Shown here: positions 19,201 to 26,607 of the stretch, one piece after another
Numbering within the stretch: the stretch's first letter is position 1
Layout: each line of letters starts with the position of its first letter
Source: Saprospira grandis str. Lewin
GTDB lineage: Bacteria > Bacteroidota > Bacteroidia > Chitinophagales > Saprospiraceae
Assembly: GCF_000250635.1 (NCBI RefSeq)
Contig: NC_016936.1
Coordinates: 1 to 54,948 of the forward strand
DNA: 54,948 nt
Direction: 5' to 3'
Position numbers and translations under genes: made by a program
The notes under the pieces: model-generated
Database searches by the model: none
What the model was told of the DNA's origin: nothing
Seen by the model: the letters and a program-made list of their open reading frames with translations, nothing else

Positions 19201-20193
19201 TTACCAATTTAATTTAAAATTTTGGGTGATTGGATAATTTTGCAGAAACTCTTCTTTGGCCTCTGGGCCTTTGGCGGCCTTATAGACCTGCCAGAAAAAC
19301 TGCCAGAAGCTTTCTTTTTGGGCCACATAATCCTTGTGTTTTCGGGCAAAGGCATCTAGGCTAAAGATATCGGCTTTTTGCATACTGAGGCGATAAATAT
19401 AGAGATAGGCCAAATCGGACCAATAGCCTTTGGGGTGGCCCAGGCGATAGGTTTCAAAATCGCGGATGTTTGTACTATTGGCAATTTTGATAAAATCTTC
19501 GGCGGCCTGTTCATTTTGGATCGCCTTATTTTTAGGGAAGCGTTCTTCAAAACTGCCGTAGCTGCTCCAGCCGTAGAGTTGGGTATAGCTATCGAGCAGC
19601 GCCATTTGGAAGAGGCTATCTTCTTTGGGCGAGACAGAATCTAGGCTAGCTTGATGTTTTCTAAAATAGCGTTCATAGGTTCTAAAATCGTTAGTCATTT
19701 GGGCCAGAATCCAAGCTCGTTGATTTCGGGCATTTTCGATATGTTCTCGATGAGATTGAGAGGGAAATTTAAAGTTTTCGATGAGTTCTTGATAGGCGGC
19801 ATAGCTATTTTCTTTTTCGGCCTGGGCTTGGGCTTTTTGCAAAAGTTGGAGCTGCAGGCCCTCAATTTCTAGATGGCTCAACTTATTTTTTTGCAATTTG
19901 CGGATCCCTTTAGCATCTAGGGTAGCATATCGTCTTTGGGCTGATTTGGCATATTGAAAAGCCTGTTTGAGATTGAAGAACTCCTTGTATTTGGGGTTGG
20001 CAAAAATGCGGGCCAACTGATATTCGGCTTCTACGCCAATATATACTTTGGGGTCTAGGATACGGGCTTCAAAAAGTGTGATCGCCTCTTCGACCTCTCC
20101 TTTTTTGAGGGCCTTGTAGGCAGACTTAAACTGAGCAAAAAGCGGAGTTGCCCCTAAAAAAAGGGCAGCAATAAGAAGCAATTTAATTTTCAT
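19201..20193 (-). CDS. Secreted TPR-like protein of unknown function
   Basis: 330 aa, unrecognised at family level. The N-terminus MKIKLLLIAALFLGATPLFA followed by QF is a clear signal peptide. The mature protein is Lys/Glu-rich and helical, with A-K-x-G-E-x-EEAI and AEYQLARIFANPKYK segments that look like tetratricopeptide-type helix pairs near residues 25-80, and a repeated 'Y..F...H' theme later (AAYQELIENF, FRTYERYFRKH, FETYRLGHPKGYWSDLAY). No Cys-rich or enzymatic motif is visible. It could be a periplasmic scaffold. It is convergent with purF and separated from it by repeats. Confidence 0.7.
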   Translation of the reverse strand: MKIKLLLIAALFLGATPLFAQFKSAYKALKKGEVEEAITLFEARILDPKVYIGVEAEYQLARIFANPKYKEFFNLKQAFQYAKSAQRRYATLDAKGIRKLQKNKLSHLEIEGLQLQLLQKAQAQAEKENSYAAYQELIENFKFPSQSHREHIENARNQRAWILAQMTNDFRTYERYFRKHQASLDSVSPKEDSLFQMALLDSYTQLYGWSSYGSFEERFPKNKAIQNEQAAEDFIKIANSTNIRDFETYRLGHPKGYWSDLAYLYIYRLSMQKADIFSLDAFARKHKDYVAQKESFWQFFWQVYKAAKGPEAKEEFLQNYPITQNFKLNW

Positions 20194-20238
20194 AAAGCAC
20201 TATTTATCAGCAATTAAAATTTGTATATTTAATAGTGT

Positions 20239-20302
20239 TAAAGATTCCGTTATTTCTTTAAATCTTTAATTCTTTATTTAACGGAATCTTTATTTCGTTA
20301 AG
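20239..20302. repeat. Octamer array 4 (8 units)
   Basis: Eight units: TAAAGA, CCGTTA, TCTTTA, TCTTTA, TCTTTA, TAACGG, TCTTTA, TCGTTA with 2-nt linkers. 20239-20252 and 20279-20292 form a perfect 14-bp stem. It lies 45 bp upstream of the start of the secreted protein gene (20193). Confidence 0.88.
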
Positions 20303-20347
20303 TGATTGGGCAGGCGGCTTTGCCGCCTTGGCCTGCAGGGCCAAAAC

Positions 20348-20506
20348 GGCCTAGCGATGTGGAAGGGGGGCCGTTAGGCCAGACCGAGCCAGCTTGCTGG
20401 CGAAGGGCCGAGCAGGCCTGCGAGCCCTGAAACGACAACAAGGACTTTAGTCCGCAGTTCGACGACCAAAGGGAGTAACCGCCGCAGCTTCGCTGCGGCG
20501 GCCCCT
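20348..20506 (-). repeat. GC element 10, type A, reverse, with inserted cassette
   Basis: Inverted type A copy with stems GGCCgttaGGCC, CCAGCttGCTGG and GCCGCAGCttcGCTGCGGC. Between the last two is a segment of about 48 bp (20432-20479) containing CGACAACAAGG, an ACTTTAGT linker, CCGCAGTTCGACGACC and AAAGGGAGTAAC. The same cassette occurs twice in element 13. Confidence 0.85.
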
Positions 20507-20526
20507 AAAAAAGGGATAGATAAAAG

Positions 20527-20561
20527 AAATGCCCTAGTCCGGCAAAGGGATTAGGGCATTT
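20527..20561 (-). terminator. Terminator of the 43-aa membrane protein gene
   Basis: Ten-bp stem AAATGCCCTA / TAGGGCATTT with an inner short helix, followed on the - strand by a T-rich stretch. It starts 20 bp after the stop codon of the small gene at 20581. Confidence 0.7.
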
Positions 20562-20580
20562 CAAGAAAGGGGCCTAAAAA

Positions 20581-20712
20581 CTAGTTAGGCATAGGGAGCG
20601 AGTCGCCATTCATGCTATACACATAGGCCCAAAGGCTAATAAAAAGGATAAGAAAGAGGGCGAGGCCGAGGAGAAACTTTTCGGTTCCCCATACTTTTTG
20701 ATGATTGCTCAT
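20581..20712 (-). CDS. Small single-pass membrane protein (43 aa)
   Basis: A short gene with its own terminator. It reads MSNHQKVWGTEKFLLGLAL, then a hydrophobic run (LFLILFISLWAYVYS), then a polar tail MNGDSLPMPN. That gives one predicted membrane helix at about residues 13-33. The family is unknown. The flanking hairpin right after the stop codon and the clean helix make it a better candidate than chance. It could be a subunit of a membrane complex. A similar context of unattached small membrane proteins exists in Bacteroidetes, but I cannot assign one here. Confidence 0.55.
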   Translation of the reverse strand: MSNHQKVWGTEKFLLGLALFLILFISLWAYVYSMNGDSLPMPN

Positions 20713-20813
20713 TGTGGTTGTATTTTCAATAGTCAGAAATCTAAAGATTCAAGTGAAGGGCAAATTAAAGAAATAAGTCTAAAGAAGGCTTATTGGGAGG
20801 GGCAAAATTTGGC

Positions 20814-21770
20814 TTACTGCATGGCTTTTATTTTTTGAAAAATGCTTTTGAAGGCTCCTTTTCGGATCAATTGGCCGAGTTGTTTCCATCGGAGGCGTTT
20901 AAAGTAGAGCTTCATTTTTTCGGATACTATTTGATGTTGTTTTTGGCCATTTTTGGGGTGTATTTTTGTTAATTTCAGTGGTGTTTGAAGCATTTTTTGG
21001 CCTAATTCGATATCATCACAATTAGTTCCGCTACCATCTAGTCCAATATTTTTGACCAAAGATTGATAAGGGTGTAGAGCTAAGCCATTTTGGAGAAAAA
21101 TGCTAGCATGCCAATGACAATCCCAATTATCAAGTTCGCCAGAAATATTTTTTTTCAATTGTTTATAGAAACTATCTTTTTGTCCTCCATTAAAGGTAAA
21201 AGGGTCATAATTTTCATTGATTTGGGCTAAAATATTGGCTGTATCGTCTTGATAATATTTCCAGGCTCTTTGCCAGCTAGCCCAGCCCCAGCAGCTATTG
21301 ACATTATAAAAAAAGCTAGTTCCCAAGTCTTTTTCTTTTAGATTTAGGGGATAAATAAAGCCTCCGATATGCATTACTTCTTCAACATCTTGATAAAGGT
21401 CAAGTGCTTGATTCATATATTGAAGAAAATATGGGCTAACAACGATATCATTTTCTAGAATGATTGCTCTTCCGTGTTTTTCCATTACTTCGGTTACACC
21501 AGAAACGATATTATTAGATAAGCCCCAATTTTCTTTTCGCTCAATAATTTCGAGTTGTTTGGCCCATGTCTGTTGTCTAATCAACTGACGGACAGCCATA
21601 ATTTCAGCCAAATCCTCAGGACTAGCATCTGCCTTTGGTCCATCTGAATAAATGTAGATGGGGGTTTGGCTGGCCTCTTCATTTTTAGATAGCGCTGCTA
21701 ATGTCTGTGTCAAATGAGAAGGTCGTTGATAAGTAAAAAGGACAACTGGGGCCAAGGTTGATAAAGACAT
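20814..21770 (-). CDS. Glycosyltransferase, GT2/GT13-like
   Basis: 318 aa. The N-terminus APVVLFTYQRPSHLTQTLAAL is the start of a GT-A fold nucleotide-sugar-binding domain. IYSDGPK and RKENWGLSNNIVSGV follow. The acidic metal site is probably ILENDIVVSPYFL (about residues 97-109) in place of a DxD. CWGWASWQRAWKYY further on is seen in relatives annotated as sugar transferases similar to GNT-I. No membrane segment is present, so it is probably cytosolic and acts on a lipid-linked or surface glycan. The gene stands alone among non-glycan genes. The acceptor and sugar cannot be inferred. The coding sequence is more AT-rich in places than its neighbours, which may suggest separate acquisition. 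Confidence 0.8.
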   Translation of the reverse strand: MSLSTLAPVVLFTYQRPSHLTQTLAALSKNEEASQTPIYIYSDGPKADASPEDLAEIMAVRQLIRQQTWAKQLEIIERKENWGLSNNIVSGVTEVMEKHGRAIILENDIVVSPYFLQYMNQALDLYQDVEEVMHIGGFIYPLNLKEKDLGTSFFYNVNSCWGWASWQRAWKYYQDDTANILAQINENYDPFTFNGGQKDSFYKQLKKNISGELDNWDCHWHASIFLQNGLALHPYQSLVKNIGLDGSGTNCDDIELGQKMLQTPLKLTKIHPKNGQKQHQIVSEKMKLYFKRLRWKQLGQLIRKGAFKSIFQKIKAMQ

Positions 21771-21831
21771 AAGTTTATGGGTTGAAGCTAATTTTAAAAT
21801 TTGTGTTAGGCAGTTAAGCGTAAAAATGTTA

Positions 21832-21839
21832 CAAACATA
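21832..21839 (-). promoter_or_regulatory. Candidate -7 box for the glycosyltransferase gene
   Basis: CAAACATA on the + strand reads TATGTTTG on the - strand, a perfect TAnnTTTG match about 62 bp upstream of the start codon. No clear -33 TTTG was seen. Confidence 0.4.
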
Positions 21840-21959
21840 TCAAAAAAGTTTGTTATAAATTATCATCTAGACTCTATTTGAACGTTAGTTTCATCAGCTG
21901 TTAATAATACTATTACTGCTTGAAAAGAACGCCTATTTTCACAACTTAATAACTAGATC

Positions 21960-22106
21960 GCAAGGCTTTTTACAAAGCCTTCTTAGAGATAGCCAAAGTA
22001 ATTAGTTGGAAAACTGTAGTGATTAAATTAGACAGCGCTTCACTACTCAAAAAAGTAGTTTAACTTGCCACAAGTTCTACTATTGAATTATATATAGAAG
22101 CGCTGT
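21960..22106. other. Candidate structured RNA or leader upstream of the OmpA-family gene
   Basis: No gene is visible in 21771-22152. Within it are a hairpin AAGGCTTtttacAAAGCCTT (about 21962-21981) and a longer fold. A perfect 10-bp outer stem ACAGCGCTTC (22032-22041) / GAAGCGCTGT (22097-22106) encloses two hairpins, ACTACTcaaaaaAGTAGT and AACTTgccacAAGTT. That is a three-way-junction layout. It could be a leader of the gene at 22153 or a small RNA. Confidence 0.4.
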
Positions 22107-22152
22107 ATCTTAAAGGCCCCGATATCAGAACACCTATAATTTATTATTACAA

Positions 22153-23052
22153 ATGAGAAGAATAAGCTTTTGGCTCTTTTTGCTCCTCCTATTATGCAGT
22201 ACAAAAAGTTGGGGCCAAAAAACAGCTTTTGCTGTAGAACTAGCCGCCTTTGAACAACAAGTAGAACTCAATTATTTTGGTCCAATCAAAGGAGTTTATG
22301 AGCTCTATGATGTCAATGACTTTTATCGCTATCAAATTCCGGCCAAAACAAAAGCCGAGGCCGAAGTCTTATTGGCCGAAGTAAGAGCGGGTAAATTCCC
22401 CTATGCTCGCATCATTGATTTTAAGGCCAGAGAAGAGGCTTGTAAAAATTCTTGTGGCTTTTGGGCCCCAAAATATACTGGTCGAAACAATGATAATGAC
22501 CAACAAGAAGAAGCTTGGGCCAATACCCCAAAAGCCAATCCCCCCAATCAACTTTTGGCCCCCAAACCCAAAAAAACAGCCCTAGCCGCCCCCAAAGAAA
22601 AACGAAGTTTGGGCAGTTTGGCCGCCCCAGAAAGAGGGCTGAGCTCGGCTATATTTTTTGATTTTAATAGCAGCGATATTCCCGCAGAAGAAGGCTATAA
22701 GATCAACTATATCAGCGATCTGATGATCAAAAACCCAGAATATACTTTGGTGCTCGATGGTCATTCGGATGCCATTGGGGAAGAAGATAAAAACCTTAAT
22801 CTCTCTAAAGAACGACTCGAAAAAGTAATGCTCAGCCTCTTTATGAAAGGAGTAGAAGGCGAACGCATGCGAATTCGCCCCCAAGGCGAATTGGCTCCCA
22901 TTGCCATCAATGAGTATCCCAATGGCAGCGATAGCCCAGAAGGCCGGCGATATAATCGCCGAGTTCAGCTTCAATTATTAGATGAAAATGGAGAAGAATT
23001 GCCCGTTTTGGCCCCCATTGAGATTCCCGCACAGCTTAAAATTGAAGAATAA
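22153..23052 (+). CDS. OmpA-family outer-membrane-associated protein
   Basis: 299 aa. A signal peptide (RRISFWLFLLLLLCSTKSWG, then Q) is followed by a region of about 70 residues resembling a SPOR-like fold (YELYDVNDFYRYQI, then AKTKAEAEVLLAEVRAGKFPYARI). A Pro/Lys-rich linker comes next (about 115-155). The C-terminal OmpA domain (about 165-285) includes AIFFDFNSSDIP, LVLDGHSDAIGEEDKNLNLSKERLEKV and the closing GRRYNRRVQLQ. The OmpA domain binds peptidoglycan, with the Asp of GHSD and the Arg of NRR as expected contacts. It probably ties the outer membrane to the cell wall. It is convergent with kynA. Confidence 0.85.
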   Translation: MRRISFWLFLLLLLCSTKSWGQKTAFAVELAAFEQQVELNYFGPIKGVYELYDVNDFYRYQIPAKTKAEAEVLLAEVRAGKFPYARIIDFKAREEACKNSCGFWAPKYTGRNNDNDQQEEAWANTPKANPPNQLLAPKPKKTALAAPKEKRSLGSLAAPERGLSSAIFFDFNSSDIPAEEGYKINYISDLMIKNPEYTLVLDGHSDAIGEEDKNLNLSKERLEKVMLSLFMKGVEGERMRIRPQGELAPIAINEYPNGSDSPEGRRYNRRVQLQLLDENGEELPVLAPIEIPAQLKIEE

Positions 23053-23073
23053 AACAGCATTTTTAAGCAAAAA

Positions 23074-23103
23074 AAGGGCCTTTCGACAAGTCGAAAGGCC
23101 CTT
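23074..23103. terminator. Terminator between the OmpA-family gene and kynA
   Basis: Fourteen-bp perfect stem AAGGGCCTTTCGAC / GTCGAAAGGCCCTT with a 2-nt loop. The poly-T run is on the - strand exit, so it mainly serves kynA and may also stop the convergent gene. Confidence 0.85.
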
Positions 23104-23117
23104 GCTATTTCCCCAAA

Positions 23118-24176
23118 TTAAAGTCTAAAGGATAAGTCTTTAACCAGTTTTTGATCCAATTCAGGCAGCAAATTTCTCGGAATGAGGTAGGTGGCCAAAC
23201 TGGCCAAATCGCCAAAAATATGGTGTTTATTCATGGCTCCTTCTAGGTATCCTGCCCCAGAAGACCCCCCAGTTCCAGCACGCATACCAATCATTCTGCG
23301 CACCATAATCATGTGGCGATAACGGAAAGTAGACATCAATTCATCCAACTCCAAGAGCTTATTTAAGAGCTGAAATGGCTGCTGCAATAAGGGATATTCT
23401 CGGTACAAATAGATAAATAATGCCGAGCGACAAGCCTTTTCACTCAATCGAACTGGGCGATTTTCTTGGGCAAAAAAGAGCTCATCAAAGGCTTTCATGC
23501 TAATTTCTGAACGCTCAGAACCCTTTAATCCCGCCAAATAAATGCCTCGATAATGGGCCCAAAATGGATGCATTTCTGCGTTTTCGCCCGCTTTTTGCTC
23601 AAAGTTTTGCCAATAATCCAATTGCCAAAAAGGCATCCGAGCCAACCAATTATCCAATAATTCAAATAAAGAAAGACTGTTTTCTGCCGCTTTTATGGCC
23701 TCAATATGCTCCGCTCTAAGCTGCTTTTCATAGTACTTTTTGGCATGACGATGGTCCATTTTTAAGCCCAAACGAGTCTCAATTAAACGAAATTGAAAGC
23801 TCTGAAAACCCGAAGCAGGAGTCAATAAATCTCTAAAATCTAAGAAATCCATAGGCGTCATGGTCTCCATAACTCGCACCTGAGCCACCAATAATTTCCA
23901 AATTTCTACCACCCGATTCAAACGATGTGTAGCCACCTGCAAGCCCTTAGAATTGTCATTGATGTACTGCTCATCAAAGATTTTTAAGATAGAACTCAAC
24001 TCATGCTGAACCTGCTTGAACCAAAGCTCATATGCCTGATGCACAATGATAAACAACATCTCATCATGCGCATCTACCCCCTGGGCCTCACTTTCCAATT
24101 GCTGGGCCGACAAAATTTTATCCAAGCCCAAATAGTCGTTGTAATACTGCTCTTTGCCAGTATAAGAGTTTTTCAT
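23118..24176 (-). CDS. kynA: Tryptophan 2,3-dioxygenase
   Basis: Haem enzyme that opens the indole ring of L-Trp to N-formylkynurenine, the first step of the kynurenine route. From the ATG at 24176 the protein is 352 aa and starts TGKEQYYNDYLGLDKIL. A longer frame to 24275 adds 33 unlike residues and is rejected. Family signatures are DEMLFIIVHQAYELWFKQ near the N-terminus (substrate site), SFQFRLIETRLGLK, and FRYRHMIMVRRMIGMRAGTGGSSGAGYL-type residues near 300-325, where the His is the expected haem ligand and GTGGSSG holds the carboxylate loop. No other kynurenine genes are in the window. Confidence 0.95.
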   Translation of the reverse strand: MKNSYTGKEQYYNDYLGLDKILSAQQLESEAQGVDAHDEMLFIIVHQAYELWFKQVQHELSSILKIFDEQYINDNSKGLQVATHRLNRVVEIWKLLVAQVRVMETMTPMDFLDFRDLLTPASGFQSFQFRLIETRLGLKMDHRHAKKYYEKQLRAEHIEAIKAAENSLSLFELLDNWLARMPFWQLDYWQNFEQKAGENAEMHPFWAHYRGIYLAGLKGSERSEISMKAFDELFFAQENRPVRLSEKACRSALFIYLYREYPLLQQPFQLLNKLLELDELMSTFRYRHMIMVRRMIGMRAGTGGSSGAGYLEGAMNKHHIFGDLASLATYLIPRNLLPELDQKLVKDLSFRL

Positions 24177-24336
24177 AGTAGCTGTTTTAGTGCGACTCTC
24201 CGCCGCGTTTCCTGCAACTTTAGGCAATTTTAAGCAGCTCTCCAATTCCAAATCAAAATTCTCGACCAACAACAATTATTCGGCTTTTGAGCATACGTTT
24301 TTCTAATTTTTTTCCCTTTTATCATCCGTTTTTTTA

Positions 24337-24455
24337 GGGGCCTCCGCAGCAAAGCTGCGGCGCTACGTTGCGGGGCTCGCAAGCCTGCTCGGCCCTTCGG
24401 CGGCTTTGGCCGCCTCGGTCTGCCGCTTCGCGGCCCCCCTCCACATCGCTAGGCC
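24337..24455 (+). repeat. GC element 11, type A, forward
   Basis: Type A copy between the divergent kynA and parA. Stems are GCAGCaaaGCTGC, GGCGGctttggCCGCC and GCCGCttcGCGGC. The third stem here is completely different in sequence from the usual GGCCC/GGGCC yet remains paired. Confidence 0.88.
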
Positions 24456-24509
24456 AATGCCCAAGCCTGGGCAAAAAACAAAATCCCGATTCTATGGGCC
24501 TTTGTGCCA

Positions 24510-24565
24510 TAAAGAATTAAAGAAATAAAGAATTCTTTATTTCTTTAATTCTTTATTTCTTTATT
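24510..24565. repeat. Octamer array 5 (7 units, near-perfect palindrome)
   Basis: Seven units: TAAAGA, TAAAGA, TAAAGA, TCTTTA, TCTTTA, TCTTTA, TCTTTA with 2-nt linkers. It contains no TAACGG words. 24510-24532 and 24533-24555 are exact reverse complements, giving a 23-bp perfect palindrome with no loop. It lies 82 bp upstream of the parA start. Confidence 0.9.
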
Positions 24566-24647
24566 GGATTTCCCAAGCCAAATCCTTAGCTTTAAGCTAG
24601 ACAACAAGCCCTTTTTGGGCCATTTTTTTGCCTCAAAATATTATCGT

Positions 24648-25286
24648 ATGCCCGTCAAAATAGGGGTCGTCTCCCAAAAAGGAGGCGTCGGAAAAAGTAC
24701 GCTCTGCCGCCTGCTCGCCAGAGAATATGCCGCCAACGACTGGGAAGTCAAAATTGCCGATATGGACGTCTCTCAGTCCACTTCTTTCAATTGGAATAGC
24801 CGCCGATTACAACAAAATATTCAACCCGCTATCTCTGTAGAACAGTTTGCCGAGGTCAAAAGAGCCCTCAAACTTAGCCAAAATCACGACCTCATTATCT
24901 TTGATGGCGCCCCCAGTTCTAACCGCCTTACCCTAGAAATTGCCCAAACTGCCGACCTCATTCTACTGCCTACTGGCACCGCTCTAGACGATCTAGAACC
25001 CACCATTAAGTTGGCCCATGAACTCAAAAAACGTAAGATTCCACGCCAAAAAATTGCCCTGGTCCTCTCCAGAATCGGTACCTCCAAAGCCGAAATCGAA
25101 GAGGCCAAAGATTATATTTCTATCACCGGATATACCCTAATTGATGGCCTGCTAGAAGAAAAAACAGCCTACCGTAGAGCTAGCGATTTAGGCCAAGCAC
25201 TTACCGAAACACCCTACCCCAGCCTCAATGAAAAAGCCGATTTTTTGGTCCAAAATATTATCAATTATCTCAATAAATTAGGCTGA
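24648..25286 (+). CDS. parA: ParA-type partition ATPase
   Basis: Deviant Walker ATPase that moves plasmid copies apart. From the ATG at 24648 the protein is 212 aa. An upstream frame to 24564 runs into the octamer array and is rejected. The deviant Walker A is SQKGGVGKSTLCR at about residues 9-21, A' is ADMDVSQSTSFNW (about 41-53), and Walker B is LIIFDGAPSS (about 85-94). There is no N-terminal helix-turn-helix, so this is the short type Ib form, which works with a ribbon-helix-helix partner. The downstream 76-aa protein fits that role. The space between the two carries regularly spaced AAAACGAC repeats. It is the first gene of a replication and partition module. Confidence 0.9.
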   Translation: MPVKIGVVSQKGGVGKSTLCRLLAREYAANDWEVKIADMDVSQSTSFNWNSRRLQQNIQPAISVEQFAEVKRALKLSQNHDLIIFDGAPSSNRLTLEIAQTADLILLPTGTALDDLEPTIKLAHELKKRKIPRQKIALVLSRIGTSKAEIEEAKDYISITGYTLIDGLLEEKTAYRRASDLGQALTETPYPSLNEKADFLVQNIINYLNKLG

Positions 25287-25319
25287 TTTTTTAACCCAAA
25301 TTAGCCTCATTTTCTCCCT

Positions 25320-25393
25320 AAAACGACCCTTTTTAACCCCCAAAACGACAAAAATACAAGCCCAAAACGACCAAAAGACGACTCAAAAACGAC
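25320..25393 (+). repeat. Candidate centromere: AAAACGAC repeats at 22-bp pitch
   Basis: Four exact AAAACGAC boxes start at 25320, 25342, 25364 and 25386, each exactly 22 bp apart. A one-mismatch copy, AAGACGAC, starts at 25375, half a pitch (11 bp) from its neighbour. All boxes therefore face the same side of the helix. Direct repeats between a ParA gene and an RHH gene are what partition sites look like. No gene is visible between 25287 and 25585. Confidence 0.75.
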
Positions 25394-25494
25394 TTTTTTT
25401 TAAAAAACAAACGCTTATCTCTCCCCTTTATTTTCGACGTTTTTCAACAAGTCGCCTAAACTTTTATCTCTTTTTTTTTAGGCCCAAAAATGTT

Positions 25495-25507
25495 AACAAC
25501 TGTTGTT
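25495..25507. promoter_or_regulatory. Candidate operator upstream of the RHH gene
   Basis: Interrupted palindrome AACAAC-T-GTTGTT, 79 bp before the start codon of the ribbon-helix-helix gene. It may be an autoregulatory site. The same AACAAC motif recurs at 26203-26230. Confidence 0.3.
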
Positions 25508-25585
25508 TTGCATTAAAAACCCATAGCGTTAATCACTTTTCGTAAATAATTTTACATCCATTTTTTTAGATATAAATATGTAATT

Positions 25586-25816
25586 ATGGCCAAAATACCC
25601 GCTCCAAAAAAGCTAAAAAGTAGCAAAGGACAGCCCCCAAAAGAAGAAAATAGCAGCAAAAATTTGGAAAAAAGACCAAAAAAAGAACGTGTCGCACTCA
25701 ATTTTTCAGTCGATGCTGACTTCAGAAAAGCTCTAAAATCCGCTGCCCTAGAAGAGGAAATTTCTATGGTAGAGTTACTCAAAAAAATGTTCGATTTTTA
25801 TCAAAATAAACCCTAA
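25586..25816 (+). CDS. Ribbon-helix-helix partition protein (ParB/ParG-like)
   Basis: 76 aa. The first 33 residues are Lys/Pro-rich and probably disordered. Then comes RVALNFSVDADFRKALKSAALEEEISMVELLKKMFDFY, which fits a ribbon (VALNFSV) followed by two helices, the MetJ/Arc/CopG fold. Such proteins bind direct repeats as dimers and stimulate ParA through a flexible basic N-terminal tail, which matches the layout here. It lies 299 bp after parA, with the 22-bp-pitch repeats in the gap, and is followed by a terminator. Its role as centromere binder is inferred from fold and position. Confidence 0.8.
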   Translation: MAKIPAPKKLKSSKGQPPKEENSSKNLEKRPKKERVALNFSVDADFRKALKSAALEEEISMVELLKKMFDFYQNKP

Positions 25817-25845
25817 AAAAATAAGCCGACTTTTGGCCCTTTTTT

Positions 25846-25879
25846 AAGCCGTCGTTTCTAAAAAACGACGGCTTTTTTT
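25846..25879 (+). terminator. Terminator of the partition unit
   Basis: Twelve-bp stem AAGCCGTCGTTT / AAACGACGGCTT with a 5-nt loop and seven T residues. The arms include the AAACGAC box also seen in the centromere and the iterons, so the site could also be bound by the RHH protein. Confidence 0.85.
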
Positions 25880-25900
25880 AGTCATTTTTCTCGAAATCTT

Positions 25901-25979
25901 GTCGTTTTTAACATTTAACCTAAAAACGACAAAACTAAATGCATACACAAAAAAATAGCTTCAAACGACCTAAATATCG
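25901..25979. repeat. Second cluster of AAACGAC boxes
   Basis: Boxes GTCGTTTT at 25901 (inverted), AAAACGAC at 25923 (22 bp later) and CAAACGAC at 25972. They lie downstream of the RHH gene and upstream of the origin. Confidence 0.5.
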
Positions 25980-26016
25980 CCTATTTTAAAGAATTTACAG
26001 TTTATTAAAATTTATA

Positions 26017-26024
26017 TATTTTTG
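26017..26024 (+). promoter_or_regulatory. Candidate -7 box in the origin region
   Basis: TATTTTTG matches TAnnTTTG. It could start a leader or RNA reading towards rep, which begins about 620 bp later. No -33 element was identified. Confidence 0.25.
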
Positions 26025-26035
26025 CCTAAAAACAA

Positions 26036-26169
26036 GATATACGAAAAAAACGCTTTTTAAAATTTAGTTTTAAAACTTTTTCTCGTTTCTAAGCGGTAGA
26101 AACTGCTTTTTTGAGCGCTGGAAAACTTGGTTTTTCGTATACAGTTTTAAGCGGATAGAAATTGCGTTA
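26036..26169. repeat. Inverted and direct repeats upstream of the origin
   Basis: TATACGAAAAA near 26038 is matched inverted by TTTTTCGTATA near 26131. Inside lie the hairpin GTTTCTAagcggTAGAAAC (26085-26103) and a direct repeat, TAAGCGGTAGAAACTGC (26090) and TAAGCGGATAGAAATTGC (26148), 58 bp apart. Confidence 0.5.
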
Positions 26170-26199
26170 GCTTGGCAAAAAAAATTTTAATTTTTTAAA

Positions 26200-26330
26200 A
26201 CAAACAACAACAAAAAAACAAACAACAACAAAATAAACGAAAAGTCAAGGGCCAGCCCGAGCACATGGGCGCGCGCTCGCGCGCGTACGCATGAGACCAG
26301 GCTCTTGGTAATACCCTTTTGTTGTTGTTT
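26200..26330. repeat. Cruciform- and Z-DNA-prone block near the origin
   Basis: Two direct copies of ACAAACAACAACAAAA (26200 and 26218, pitch 18) are followed by 83 bp and then TTTTGTTGTTGTTT (26317-26330), the exact reverse complement of 26220-26233. At the centre GCGCGCG-CT-CGCGCGC (26269-26284) is a perfect inverted repeat, and 26278-26293 is a 16-bp alternating pyrimidine-purine run. It may be a structural part of the origin, a single-strand origin or a transfer origin. Confidence 0.6.
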
Positions 26331-26404
26331 TCTTTAACAACAATACTTTTCTATATTTTCCGACCCCGCAACTAGTTGATTGTCAGCGAGTTACAAAGGC
26401 TAAC

Positions 26405-26522
26405 AACGACGGATTTGGGGTGTTCGAACGACGGATTTGGGGTGTTTTTGGTTTTTAACGACGACGGATTTGGGGTGTCGAACGACGGATTTGGGGTTAA
26501 AAACGACAAATTTGGGGTGTTT
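26405..26522 (+). repeat. Replication origin iterons (five copies)
   Basis: Five copies of an iteron with core ACGACGGATTTGGGGTGT. The ACGAC of each starts at 26406, 26428, 26461, 26482 and 26503, so steps are 22, 33, 21 and 21 bp, all close to whole helical turns. The last copy has AAA in place of GGA. They lie immediately upstream of two DnaA boxes and the Rep gene, the classic iteron-plasmid origin. Confidence 0.9.
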
Positions 26523-26576
26523 TTTACCCTTCAAATTGCAGTTTTTTTTTGGCGCTGCGTTGATAATGCCGTTTTT

Positions 26577-26607
26577 TGTGGATAACTTAGCCCAAAATTG
26601 TGGATAA
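26577..26607 (-). other. Two perfect DnaA boxes
   Basis: TGTGGATAA at 26577-26585 and at 26599-26607 is the reverse complement of TTATCCACA, the consensus DnaA box. The two are spaced 22 bp apart, in phase with the iterons, and end 39 bp before the rep start codon. Confidence 0.85.
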
